Source: Aestuariicoccus sp032586235
Lineage (GTDB): Bacteria > Pseudomonadota > Alphaproteobacteria > Rhodobacterales > Rhodobacteraceae
Length of the DNA: 64,000 nt
Direction of reading: 5' to 3'
NCBI RefSeq assembly: GCF_032586235.1
Contig: NZ_JAWHTD010000003.1
Location: 1-64,000 of the forward strand
Shown here: positions 49,069-57,251 of the stretch, one piece after another
How the letters are laid out: each line of letters begins with the position of its first letter
Position numbering within the stretch: position 1 is the first letter of the stretch
Program-made: the position numbers and the translations under genes
The notes under the pieces: model-generated
The model's database searches: none
What the model was told of the DNA's origin: nothing
What the model saw: only the letters and a program-made list of their open reading frames with translations

Positions 49069-49809
49069 TCAGCCCGCAACCTCGGCGATGGCCCTTTCGA
49101 TCAACGCCAGGCATTCGGGCTCGGAAAAGCGATGGTCCGCACCCTTGACCAGCGTCAGCCGGACGTCCGGGCTGTCGATATGGTCCAGCAGCGCAAGCGC
49201 GGTGTCGCGCCGCACCGACCCATCCTCGGTCCCCTGCAAGAGCCGGACCGGGTAATCCATCCGCAGCGGCGTCCGCAGCACCAGGTTCTCACGGCCGTCC
49301 TCGATCAGCTTGCGCGTGACGATATAGGGATCGCCGTATTCCGACGGCAGCGCGACCTGCCCGTCACGCGCCAGCGCCGTGCGCTCGTCCGCGTCGAACC
49401 CGGCCCAGAATGCATCCTCGGTGAAATCGGGCGCCGCGGCGATGCCGACAAAGCCCACGACCCGGCGCAGCGGCCGGGTCAGCAGGCAGCCGATCCATCC
49501 GCCCATGGACGAGCCCACCAGCACCACCGGCCCCGAGGTCGCCGCCTCGATCACCGCTTGCGCATCCTCCGCCCATTCGCCGATACAGCCGTCCTCGAAC
49601 ACCCCGCCCGACCGGCCGTGGCCGGAATAGTCGAGCCTGAGATAGGCGCGTCCCTCCGCGCGGGCCCAGGCCTCCAGATGGACGGCCTTGGTGCCCTCCA
49701 TGTCGGACTTGTAGCCCGACAGGAACACCACGCAAGGCCCCGCGCCCTCGGTATAGGCATAGGCCAGACGCCGCCCGCCGGGGCCATCGAGATAAGAGAT
49801 GTCTGTCAT
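49069..49809 (-). CDS. alpha/beta hydrolase (second, near the cluster)
   Basis: 246-aa alpha/beta hydrolase. Oxyanion and nucleophile elbow VVLVGSSMGGWIGCLLT (G-x-S-x-G near residue 95), preceded by RLDYSGHGRSGG. The catalytic Asp and His follow in LLQGTEDGSVRRD and VKGADHRFSEPECLALIER. The ATG at 49809 is chosen as it precedes the fold (TDISYLDGPGGRRLAYAYTEG). It lies 280 bp downstream in gene order from hpsN-like and is oriented the same way, but the operator lies between them, so it is probably a separate unit. Confidence 0.83.
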   Translation of the reverse strand: MTDISYLDGPGGRRLAYAYTEGAGPCVVFLSGYKSDMEGTKAVHLEAWARAEGRAYLRLDYSGHGRSGGVFEDGCIGEWAEDAQAVIEAATSGPVVLVGSSMGGWIGCLLTRPLRRVVGFVGIAAAPDFTEDAFWAGFDADERTALARDGQVALPSEYGDPYIVTRKLIEDGRENLVLRTPLRMDYPVRLLQGTEDGSVRRDTALALLDHIDSPDVRLTLVKGADHRFSEPECLALIERAIAEVAG

Positions 49810-49887
49810 CGCCGGCTCCTTCGCTTGCCGCCACCATAGCGTGTCGCCCGCGCGCGCCAAGCCGAAACCGGGCCGGTCACGGGCCGC

Positions 49888-51132
49888 TCAGCGCTCGACC
49901 TCGTTCAGCCCCAGCGCCAGCAGCCCGCCCAGAACGCTCAGCACCGCAAAGCCGCCCAGCGCGGCCAGTGGCCCGGCCATGGCCAGCGCCCCGCCCAAGA
50001 CGCCCGTGACCAGCAGCAGCGCCCCGATGGCGGTGTTGGCGATGGCGGCATAGCTGGCGCGCGCGTCGCCGGGCGACATGTCCACCAGATAGACCGACCG
50101 GCCCTGCCGGACCCCGTGATAGGCGATCATCAGCGTGAACACGATGGCCGGGGTGACCAGCGGCAGCCGCGTCCAGCCCGCAAGGTCCGCCACGACCGCC
50201 GCCGCCATCGCAGCCCCTCCGGCCAACCCAGACAGCACCAGCACCCGGCGCGACGACCTGTCCGCCAGCCGCCCCCAGACATAAGAGCTCAGGAAAGACG
50301 CGGCGGCCGAGGCCAGCACCAGCGCGCCCAGCGCCTGCAACGCCGGTTGCCCGTCCCCCAGCAGCACCAGGTATGGCGGCGCCAGGGCCGTCACCGTCAG
50401 CGCCCCCCGCACCAGGATGAAATGCCGGAACTGCGGGTCGTTCCGCAAAGGCGAAAGGTCCAGCGCGCGCGGCTGCCGCGCCTCCGAAGGCTCCTCCTCC
50501 AGGGTCGAGAAAAGTGCTGCCGCCGCAAGCCACTGCAACGCCGCCAGCCCGACGGCGACGACAAGCGGGGTCTTGTCCTGCAAAAGCCCCGACATCAGCA
50601 GACCGGCAAAGACGATCACCGCCGACGACGAAACCGTGCCCGCCACGCCGGACACCGCGCCGCGGCGCGTCTTGGCCACGGTCTTGCCCAGCACGTCCTT
50701 GTAGCTGACCGACGCGCAGGCCCGCGACACCGCCAGCACCGCCAAGGCGGCACAAAGCGCGAGCCCCGCCGCCCAGCCCGTCATCGTCAGCGCGATCAGG
50801 CAGATGGCCGCCGCGGCGATCCCCTGCCCCAGCGACCCGATCACCCAGGCCCATTTGCGGTACGCCATCGACTGCACCCAGCCCGCCAGCAGCATCTGCG
50901 GCAAGAGCGCCCCCGCCTCGCGGATCGGCACCAGAAGCCCGGTCAGACCGGCCGGCGCGCCCAGCGCGCCCGACAGCCAGCTCAGCACCAGCTTGGGGTC
51001 GATCAGACCGTCGGCCACCTTGGTCATCGACAGGCTGACCATGTGGCGCAGCCCGTTGCGCGCCTCGCGGCCCGAGGCCTCGCCCGCGCTGTCGCCGGTC
51101 AGCTTGCCATAAAGCTCGTTTCCATCGGCCAA
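49888..51132 (-). CDS. MFS transporter
   Basis: 414-aa major-facilitator protein with about twelve TM segments. The first half includes ILVPIREAGALLPQMLLAGWVQSMAYRKWAWVIGSLGQGIAAAAICLI; KDVLGKTVAKTRRGAVSGVAGTVSSSAVIVF is in the TM4-5 region. The second half is NDPQFRHFILVRGALTVTALAPPYLVLLG and RSSRRVLVLSGLAGGAAMAAAVVADL. It starts at TTG (51132) with GGTGAG upstream. It might carry substrates for the cluster, but there is no operator or overlap to show that. Confidence 0.83.
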   Translation of the reverse strand: MADGNELYGKLTGDSAGEASGREARNGLRHMVSLSMTKVADGLIDPKLVLSWLSGALGAPAGLTGLLVPIREAGALLPQMLLAGWVQSMAYRKWAWVIGSLGQGIAAAAICLIALTMTGWAAGLALCAALAVLAVSRACASVSYKDVLGKTVAKTRRGAVSGVAGTVSSSAVIVFAGLLMSGLLQDKTPLVVAVGLAALQWLAAAALFSTLEEEPSEARQPRALDLSPLRNDPQFRHFILVRGALTVTALAPPYLVLLGDGQPALQALGALVLASAAASFLSSYVWGRLADRSSRRVLVLSGLAGGAAMAAAVVADLAGWTRLPLVTPAIVFTLMIAYHGVRQGRSVYLVDMSPGDARASYAAIANTAIGALLLVTGVLGGALAMAGPLAALGGFAVLSVLGGLLALGLNEVER

Positions 51133-51272
51133 ATCCGTCTCACCCCGCAGTCATCAACGCCTCCGAACGCCCCAGCTTGACACAAGGTTCCGGTCCCGCC
51201 AAAAGGCAAACCACACATATAACCCGCAACCGGGCGTTCCGTGGGCGCCGAACCGACGAGGAGCATGGGCAG

Positions 51273-53219
51273 ATGACCCAGATTTCCCTGACTTTTCCCG
51301 ATGGCAATGCGCGCGATTACGACAAGGGCGTGACCCCTGCCGACGTCGCCGCGTCGATCTCAAAGTCCCTGTCGAAAAAGGCCATCTCGGCCTCGGTCGA
51401 CGGCGAGCATTGGGATCTGCAATGGCCGATCGAACATGACGCGCAAATTGCCATTCACACGCTGCAGGACGACGCCCATGCGCTCGAACTGATCCGGCAC
51501 GACTTTGCCCATGTCATGGCCCGCGCCGTGCAGGCGATCTGGCCCGACACCAAGGTCACCATCGGCCCGGTGACGGATAACGGCTGGTTCTACGATTTCG
51601 ACCGGGCCGAGCCCTTCACGCCCGAAGACCTCGGGCAGATCGAGGCGGAGATGAAAAAGATCATCGCCGCCCGCGACGAGGTGCGTACCGAGATCTGGGA
51701 GCGTGACCGCGCCCGGGCCTTCTATGAACAGAACGGCGAGCCCTACAAGGTCGAGCTGGTCGACCGCATCCCCGAGGATGCGCCGATCCGCATGTACTGG
51801 CACGGCGACTGGCAGGACCTCTGCAAGGGTCCGCATCTGCAAAACACCGGACAACTGCCCGCCGACGCCTTCAAGCTGATGGGCGTGTCCGGGGCCTATT
51901 GGTTCGGCGACGTGAACCGCCCGATGCTGCAACGCGTGCAGGGCGTGGCCTTCAAGAACCGCGACGATCTGAAGAAATACCTCAACTTCCTCGAGGAAGC
52001 GGCCAAGCGCGATCACCGCAAGCTGGGCCGCGAGATGGACCTTTTCCACATGCAGGAAGAGGCCCCCGGCCAGGTCTTCTGGCATCCCAACGGCTGGACC
52101 GTCTACACCACGCTGCAGGATTACATGCGCCGCCAGCAGCGCCGCGGCGGCTATGTCGAGGTGAACACGCCCCAGGTGGTGGACCGCAAGCTGTGGGAGG
52201 CCTCGGGCCACTGGGAGAAGTACCAAGAGCATATGTTCATCGTCGAGGTGGACGAGGAACACGCCCGTGAAAAGGCTGTCAACGCGCTCAAACCGATGAA
52301 TTGCCCCTGCCACGTGCAAATTTTTAATCAAGGTTTAAAGTCTTACCGCGATCTTCCTCTCAGGATGGCCGAATTCGGATCGTGCAACAGATATGAACCA
52401 TCCGGCGCTTTGCACGGTATAATGCGTGTCCGCGGCTTCACGCAGGACGATGGACACATCTTTTGCAGAGAGGACCAGATCGAAGATGAAACAAATCGCT
52501 TTATCGACTTCCTCAGCGGCATCTATCGCGACCTCGGGTTCGAAAGCTTCAAGGTCAAGTTCTCGGACCGCCCCGAAACCCGCTCTGGCAGCGACGAGGT
52601 TTGGGACAAGGCCGAAACCGCCCTCAAATCCGCGACGATTGCCGCAGGTTGCGAGTTCGAGCTGAACCCGGGCGAAGGGGCGTTCTACGGCCCCAAGCTG
52701 GAATTCGTGCTGACCGACGCGATCGGGCGCGACTGGCAATGCGGCACGCTGCAGGTGGATTTCGTGCTGCCCGAACGGCTGGACGCGACTTATGTGGGCG
52801 CGGACGGGGCGAAACACCGCCCCGTCATGCTGCACCGCGCCACGCTGGGCAGTTTCGAGCGCTTCATCGGCATCCTGATCGAAGAACACTCGGGCAAGCT
52901 GCCGTTTTGGATCGCGCCGCGTCAGGTGGTGGTGGCCACCATCGTATCCGAGGCCGACGATTACGCCCGCGAGGTGGTCGAGGCCCTGCGCGCCGCCGGC
53001 GTGCGGGCCGAGGCGGACCTGCGCAACGAAAAGATCAACTACAAGGTCCGCGAACATTCGGTTGGCAAGGTGCCGGTGATCCTGGCGCTCGGGCACCGCG
53101 AGGTCGAGGAACGCACGGTCACGCTGCGGCGGCTTGGCGAAAAGCAGACCAGCGTGCTGTCGCTCGACGACGTGGTTGCGTCGTTGGGCCAGGAAGCGAC
53201 CCCGCCGGATCTCGTCTGA
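51273..53219 (+). CDS. thrS: threonine--tRNA ligase
   Basis: 648-aa class II synthetase. TGS domain ISLTFPDGNARDYDKGVTPADVAASIS (residues 3-29), editing domain with HDFAHVMARAVQAIWPD (HxxxH) and the Cys-containing CKGPH, catalytic core motifs 1-3 with MNCPCHVQIF (Zn ligand Cys), and anticodon-binding domain WIAPRQVVVATIVSEADDYAREVVEALRAAG. Residues about 349-411 (52317-52503) use codons rare elsewhere in this gene (TTA, AGA, AGG, ATA, GGA), a strong local anomaly. The start at 51273 follows GAGGAG. Confidence 0.95.
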   Translation: MTQISLTFPDGNARDYDKGVTPADVAASISKSLSKKAISASVDGEHWDLQWPIEHDAQIAIHTLQDDAHALELIRHDFAHVMARAVQAIWPDTKVTIGPVTDNGWFYDFDRAEPFTPEDLGQIEAEMKKIIAARDEVRTEIWERDRARAFYEQNGEPYKVELVDRIPEDAPIRMYWHGDWQDLCKGPHLQNTGQLPADAFKLMGVSGAYWFGDVNRPMLQRVQGVAFKNRDDLKKYLNFLEEAAKRDHRKLGREMDLFHMQEEAPGQVFWHPNGWTVYTTLQDYMRRQQRRGGYVEVNTPQVVDRKLWEASGHWEKYQEHMFIVEVDEEHAREKAVNALKPMNCPCHVQIFNQGLKSYRDLPLRMAEFGSCNRYEPSGALHGIMRVRGFTQDDGHIFCREDQIEDETNRFIDFLSGIYRDLGFESFKVKFSDRPETRSGSDEVWDKAETALKSATIAAGCEFELNPGEGAFYGPKLEFVLTDAIGRDWQCGTLQVDFVLPERLDATYVGADGAKHRPVMLHRATLGSFERFIGILIEEHSGKLPFWIAPRQVVVATIVSEADDYAREVVEALRAAGVRAEADLRNEKINYKVREHSVGKVPVILALGHREVEERTVTLRRLGEKQTSVLSLDDVVASLGQEATPPDLV

Positions 53220-53245
53220 AACAGGGGCATATCTGAGAACCGACA

Positions 53246-53275
53246 ACGGCGCGCCCACCCGGCGCGCCGTTTTTC
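53246..53275 (+). terminator. Rho-independent terminator of thrS
   Basis: ACGGCGCGCC (53246-53255) and GGCGCGCCGT (53261-53270) pair over ten bases followed by TTTTT and C. It closes thrS about 27 bp after its stop. The rest of 53276-53586 is the bufferin promoter region; no other gene was seen. Confidence 0.9.
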
Positions 53276-53284
53276 ATGGGCAAC

Positions 53285-53351
53285 GGAATGTTACAACCGC
53301 TCCCGAGGCTGCAGGATTCTGTCCTCTGCACCGCGGAAAGTGTAACATTCC
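53285..53351. promoter_or_regulatory. long-spaced inverted repeat upstream of bufA
   Basis: GGAATGTTACA (53285-53295) is the exact reverse complement of TGTAACATTCC (53341-53351), 45 bp apart. Each half contains a GTAAC core, a pattern met in -35 elements of ECF sigma factors and in repressor half-sites. It lies 236 bp before the bufA start, between the thrS terminator and the operon. No ECF sigma/anti-sigma pair is present in this window. Confidence 0.55.
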
Positions 53352-53586
53352 ACCGCTGGAAGGCTGTGTTTGCCGCAACGCAGAACCACAGGATGTTTCG
53401 CAACCTCCTGATTTCAAATCGATTCAGGCGTTTGCACTGCTGACACGGATCGCACGAACGCTGACGCACGCGTGACACACGCGCCCGTGACTGGCCCGAA
53501 GCCGCTTCGCGGTGCAAGCTTTGATCACCGCAGGGTTGAACGGCCCTGTCGCAACGAAAAACCCAACGTCTGAAGAGGAAACCCCG

Positions 53587-53889
53587 ATGTCCACCATGAA
53601 AACCGTTGCCATCGTCGGCGCCGTCGCCGCGTCGCTCGTCGCCCACACCTCCACCGCCACGGCGCAAGCCAAGGAAAAGTGCTATGGTGTCAGCATGGCC
53701 GGCAAGAACGATTGCGCCGCTGGCCCCGGCACCACCTGCGCCGGCACGTCGACCGTCGATTACCAGGGCAACGCCTGGACGCTGGTCGATTCCGGCACCT
53801 GCACCGAGATCGAGCTGCCGGCGATGGCCGACGGATCGCCCCGGATGGGCAGCCTCGAAGCGCTCGAGCGCGACCTGCCGCAAGGCTGA
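53587..53889 (+). CDS. bufA: BufA1-family bufferin-type metallophore precursor (DUF2282)
   Basis: 100-aa precursor peptide. Signal peptide MSTMKTVAIVGAVAASLVAH ends about residue 26 (TATA-QA). The mature part has four conserved Cys at residues 32, 43, 51 and 72 (KCYGVSMAGKNDC, TTCAGTS, SGTC). These are the bufferin-1 hallmarks; in characterised bufferins Cys residues become thiooxazoles that chelate copper in the periplasm. MNIO maturase and partner genes follow, which is decisive for the assignment. The start at 53587 has GAGGA seven bases upstream. Confidence 0.88.
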   Translation: MSTMKTVAIVGAVAASLVAHTSTATAQAKEKCYGVSMAGKNDCAAGPGTTCAGTSTVDYQGNAWTLVDSGTCTEIELPAMADGSPRMGSLEALERDLPQG

Positions 53890-53912
53890 GGCCGCGCCAG
53901 ACCCGAAAAACC

Positions 53913-53940
53913 GGAAAGGTGGGCCCCGGCCCGCCTTTCC
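53913..53940 (+). terminator. 13-bp hairpin between bufA and bufB
   Basis: GGAAAGGTGGGCC (53913-53925) pairs with GGCCCGCCTTTCC (53928-53940), with one G-U pair. No T-run follows at the right place, so it is likely an attenuator or mRNA 3' stabiliser that keeps precursor output above maturase output. Confidence 0.65.
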
Positions 53941-53959
53941 AAACACATGAAGGCCCGCG

Positions 53960-54808
53960 ATGTTCGACCAAACCAATGCCCTGCCCCCCGCCCCCGGCGT
54001 CGGTTACAAACCGCAGCATTTCAGCGACATCCTCGACGATGCCGCCCCGGTGCAATGGCTGGAGATCCACGCCGAGAACTACATGGGCGACGGCGGCCGC
54101 CCGCTGGCGCAGCTGCGCGCACTGTCGGAACGCTTTGCCATTTCCGTTCACGGCGTCGGCCTGTCGATCGGCGGCGAGGGCCGGCTTGACCGCGAGCATC
54201 TGGCCCGGCTGAAGCATCTCTGCGGCTGGCTCAACCCGGCGAGCTTTTCCGAACATCTGGCCTGGTCCACCCATGACAGCCATTTCCTGAACGACCTGCT
54301 GCCCCTGCCCTACACCGACGCCACTCTGCAACGCGTCGCCGATCATATCGACGAGGTGCAAGAGGTGCTGGGCCGCCGGATGCTGCTGGAGAACCCCTCG
54401 AGCTATCTGGCCTTTGCCGAATCGACCTGGTCCGAGACCGACTTTCTAAGGGAACTGGCGCGGCGCACCGGCTGCGGTCTGCTGCTGGACGTCAACAACG
54501 TCTTCGTGTCGGCCACCAATCTGGGCTATTCGCCGCAAGGCTATATCGACGCCTATCCCGCCGATCTTGTGGGGGAAATTCATCTCGGCGGCCATGACGA
54601 GGATCACGACGACCACGGCAGCCCACTGCTGATCGACAGCCACGGGCGCGAGGTGGCCGATCCAGTCTGGGCGCTGCTCGATTACACGCTCGAACAGACC
54701 GGGCCGCGCCCGCTGCTGATCGAGTGGGACACCGACGTGCCCGACTGGCCCACGCTCGCCGCCGAGGCAAGGCGCGCCGAGACCGCGCTGAACCGGGTGA
54801 CCGCATGA
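53960..54808 (+). CDS. bufB: MNIO family bufferin maturase BufB (DUF692)
   Basis: 282-aa multinuclear non-heme iron-dependent oxidative enzyme that modifies precursor Cys residues. The TIM-barrel metal ligands are spread as expected: WLEIHAENYM (His37, Glu39), SVHGVGLS (His64), FSEHLAW, MLLENPSSY (Glu144), LLLDVNNVFVS (Asp177), GEIHLGGHDED (His208, His212) and LIEWDTD (Glu255). Length is typical. GAAGG lies upstream. It overlaps bufC by four bases, so maturase and partner are translated together. Confidence 0.92.
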   Translation: MFDQTNALPPAPGVGYKPQHFSDILDDAAPVQWLEIHAENYMGDGGRPLAQLRALSERFAISVHGVGLSIGGEGRLDREHLARLKHLCGWLNPASFSEHLAWSTHDSHFLNDLLPLPYTDATLQRVADHIDEVQEVLGRRMLLENPSSYLAFAESTWSETDFLRELARRTGCGLLLDVNNVFVSATNLGYSPQGYIDAYPADLVGEIHLGGHDEDHDDHGSPLLIDSHGREVADPVWALLDYTLEQTGPRPLLIEWDTDVPDWPTLAAEARRAETALNRVTA

Positions 54809-55551
54809 CCGACCAGACCGCCTTTCGCGCCGCGCTGCTGGACGCGGCCCGGCCGGTGCCCGAGGGGCTGACCGATGGCGCGGGCCGCCCCGCCGGGCGG
54901 CGCTATGCGGTCTATCGCAACAACGTCGCCGTGTCGCTGCGCGAGGCGCTGGCCACCGGCTTTCCCGCCGTCGAAAAGCTGATCGGACCCGAGAATTTCG
55001 CCAATCTGGCCGGGCTCTACCTGCGCAACGCGCCGCCGGTGTCGCCGCTGATGATGCACTATGGCGAAGGCTTCGGCGATTTCATCGCCGATTTCCAGCC
55101 GCTGGCGCATATCGGCTATCTGGCCGACGTGGCACGGCTGGAGATGGCGCTGCGCCGATCCTATCACGCCGCCGACGCCGCACCCGCGGATGCCGCCATC
55201 CTTGCCGACCTGACCGAGCCGCAGCTTATGGCAGCGCGCCTGACGCTGGCGCCTTGGGTCGAGGTGCTGCGCTCGCCCTGGCCGGTCGTGTCGGTCTACG
55301 CCTTCACGCTGCAGCCCGGCGCGCCGAAACCCCAGGCGGTGGCCGAGGACGCGCTGATCCTGCGGCCCGAGTTCGACCCCGCGCCGCATGTCCTGCCCCA
55401 GGGCGGGGCGGATTTCATCGAAGCGCTGCAACGGGGCGAGACCTTCGGTGCGGCGCTGACAGCGGCAGGCGAGGGCTTTGACCTCGCCCAGACGCTCAAC
55501 CTGATCCTCGCCAATGGCGCCGTGACAGACATCATCCCGGGAGACACCTGA
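54805..55551 (+). CDS. bufC: BufC-type maturase partner (DUF2063, putative DNA-binding domain name)
   Basis: 248-aa protein with the N-terminal DUF2063 region YRNNVAVSLREALATGFPAVEKLIGPENFANLAGLYLR and a C-terminal part that begins LTLAPWVEVLRSPWPVVSVY. Despite the domain label, in bufferin systems BufC is the partner that presents the precursor to the MNIO enzyme. The C-terminal domain ADFIEALQRGETFGAALTAAGEGFDLAQTLNLIL fits a wHTH-like RiPP recognition role. Fused stop-start (TGATG) links it to the DoxX gene. Confidence 0.9.
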   Translation: MTDQTAFRAALLDAARPVPEGLTDGAGRPAGRRYAVYRNNVAVSLREALATGFPAVEKLIGPENFANLAGLYLRNAPPVSPLMMHYGEGFGDFIADFQPLAHIGYLADVARLEMALRRSYHAADAAPADAAILADLTEPQLMAARLTLAPWVEVLRSPWPVVSVYAFTLQPGAPKPQAVAEDALILRPEFDPAPHVLPQGGADFIEALQRGETFGAALTAAGEGFDLAQTLNLILANGAVTDIIPGDT

Positions 55552-56120
55552 TGGACCGCCTGATCGACCTGCATAACGGAATTTTCGACCAAGTGGCCAA
55601 GCTTGACGGGCTGATCCCGCTGCTGGCCCGGCTGGTCTTCGCCGGAACGCTGCTGGGCTATTTCTGGGCCTCTGGGATGACCAAGCTCGGCGATGGATTT
55701 TTCGGGTTTCTTGCCCTCTCCACCGGGGCCTATGCGCAGATCTTCCCGCGCCAGATGGAGGCGGTGCTTTACGACACCTCCCAGCTGGGCGTCTTTCACT
55801 GGGCCGTCGTCACGGCGGGCACCTGGGCCGAATTCATCCTGCCGCTGCTGATCGTGCTCGGGCTGCTGACACGGTTGGCGTCGCTCGGCATGATCGGTTT
55901 TGTCATCGTGCAGAGCCTGACCGACCTTTACGGCCACGGTGGCATTCAGCACCCCGAAACGCTGGGCGCGTGGTTCGACAAGGTGCCCGACAGCGCGATC
56001 CTCGATCAGCGCGCATTCTGGGTGCTGGTGCTGGCCATCCTTGTGATCAAGGGCGCGGGCGCACTGTCGCTCGACCGCATTCTGGGGCGGCAGGTTCTGG
56101 GCCAGACCGCCCCGGTCTGA
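55551..56120 (+). CDS. DoxX family membrane protein of the bufferin operon
   Basis: 189-aa four-TM DoxX-like protein: LDGLIPLLARLVFAGTLLGYFWASGMTKLGDGF, LGVFHWAVVTAGTWAEFILPLLIVLGL, LTRLASLGMIGFVIVQSLTDLYG and ILDQRAFWVLVLAILVIKGAGALSLDRIL. DoxX proteins are quinone-linked redox membrane proteins and commonly close bufferin operons. Its exact job (redox supply or membrane-anchored electron acceptor for thiooxazole formation) is unknown. It overlaps bufC by one base. Confidence 0.88.
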   Translation: MDRLIDLHNGIFDQVAKLDGLIPLLARLVFAGTLLGYFWASGMTKLGDGFFGFLALSTGAYAQIFPRQMEAVLYDTSQLGVFHWAVVTAGTWAEFILPLLIVLGLLTRLASLGMIGFVIVQSLTDLYGHGGIQHPETLGAWFDKVPDSAILDQRAFWVLVLAILVIKGAGALSLDRILGRQVLGQTAPV

Positions 56121-56124
56121 GGCC

Positions 56125-56493
56125 TCAGAAATGCGCCTTGGGCTCGTCCGGCTTTCCGGCGGCCAGCGCCACGATCCCGCCCAGCCCGGCAAAGACGATG
56201 GGGAACATCGTGAAGACGTTGAAGCCGAAGGCGAAATACATGCCCCCGGCGGACAGGATCAGCAGGATGCCCCCCCACAGCGCTCGCGCCTTTGCCATGG
56301 CCCCGCCCGCAATCGCCAGCACCGGCGACAGGATCGAGGCGACGCGTACCGCCTGGGGGTCGTCGAACATGCCGAAAAGCTCTTCGACCTCTGTGACGTT
56401 GCGGGCAAGCTCGGTGTAACCGTAGCCGAAGAAGCCGACGATCATCCCGATCACGCCGGCGATGATGCCAAGGGTCAGCGCCGCGTTACGCAT
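56125..56493 (-). CDS. four-TM membrane protein of unknown function
   Basis: 122-aa protein with about four TM helices: MRNAALTLGIIAGVIGMIVGFFGYGY, a short cytosolic loop TEVEELFGMFDDPQAVRVASILSPV, then LAIAGGAMAKARALWGGILLILSAGGMYFAFGFNVFTMFPIVFAGLGGIVAL. Resembles small DUF4064-like proteins. Convergent with the bufferin operon, stop five bases away. Its start overlaps the arsenate-reductase-like gene upstream by 8 bases, suggesting translational coupling. Confidence 0.7.
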   Translation of the reverse strand: MRNAALTLGIIAGVIGMIVGFFGYGYTELARNVTEVEELFGMFDDPQAVRVASILSPVLAIAGGAMAKARALWGGILLILSAGGMYFAFGFNVFTMFPIVFAGLGGIVALAAGKPDEPKAHF

Positions 56494-56809
56494 CGCTCAC
56501 CCCCAGCGCGGCCTGCGTTTTCGCATCCCAGCCCAGATAAATCCGGTCGCTGTCCCGGATCAGCGGGCGCTTCATCAGCGTGGGATAGGCCGCCAGCAAT
56601 TCCATCGGCGCGCGGGTCTTTTCGTCATCCGACAGCCCGCGCCACGTGGTCGAGCGGGTGTTGAGCAGCATCGGCCCGAACCGCGCAGAGGCGGCGCTCA
56701 TGATTTCGGGCGGGACACCGTCGTCGCGCACGTCGACAAATTGCGCCTGCGGAAGCGCACGGCGGGCCTTCTTGCAGGTGTCGCAGCTCTTCAAACCATA
56801 GAGGATCAT
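56486..56809 (-). CDS. ArsC/Spx family reductase (YffB-like)
   Basis: 107-aa thioredoxin-fold protein: MILYGLKSCDTCKKARRAL (CxxC, residues 9-12), then FVDVRDDGVPPEIM and the family Arg-containing MLLNTRSTTWRGL plus LMKRPLIRDSDRIYLGW. It matches the short ArsC-like/YffB group with unknown substrate rather than true arsenate reductase. The ATG at 56809 follows AAGGAG six bases upstream. It is the upstream partner of the small membrane gene. Confidence 0.85.
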   Translation of the reverse strand: MILYGLKSCDTCKKARRALPQAQFVDVRDDGVPPEIMSAASARFGPMLLNTRSTTWRGLSDDEKTRAPMELLAAYPTLMKRPLIRDSDRIYLGWDAKTQAALGVSDA

Positions 56810-57032
56810 GGGCACTCCTTTCGCTTCGTGCTCAAATAATCGCCAAATTCGCCGATTGCGAGAGGTGCCGCTTGCTTTTTGCGCCGGTCGTGCAATCCTG
56901 ACTTGCGTGACCTTCGACATTTCAGATCCGGCCCGGCCCTTTTCGACCGCCAGCCCGCCCTGAACGCCGAAAGTGACGGGGCGCCGCCCTGGCGGTGTCA
57001 GGACGCAAGACACGAAAAGGAGCACGGGGACT

Positions 57033-57239
57033 ATGCCGACAGGCACCGTGAAATGGTTCAACACCACCAAAGGCTATGGCTTCATCGCGCCGGAAGACGG
57101 CGGCAAGGATGTGTTCGTTCATATCTCGGCCGTGGAACGCTCGGGCATGACCGGACTGGCCGACAATCAGAAAGTCAGCTTCGAGTTGCAAGAGGGGCGT
57201 GACGGCCGAATGATGGCGTCCGATCTCAAGGCACTTTAG
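57033..57239 (+). CDS. cold-shock domain protein
   Basis: 68-aa CSD nucleic-acid chaperone: GTVKWFNTTKGYGFIAPEDGGKDVFVHISAVERSGMTGL with RNP1 (KGYGFI) and RNP2 (VFVHI). One CSD; length typical. The AAAAGGAG is properly spaced ahead of ATG 57033. A long upstream leader may include a cold-box-like structure; it was not resolved by eye. RNA chaperone for translation at low temperature. Confidence 0.93.
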   Translation: MPTGTVKWFNTTKGYGFIAPEDGGKDVFVHISAVERSGMTGLADNQKVSFELQEGRDGRMMASDLKAL

Positions 57240-57251
57240 AAAACGGGGCGC

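Noticed and set aside
53220..53586. ECF sigma promoter for the bufferin operon
   Set aside because: GTAAC cores are present in both halves of an inverted repeat, but no properly spaced -10 element was found, so only an unassigned regulatory site is reported.
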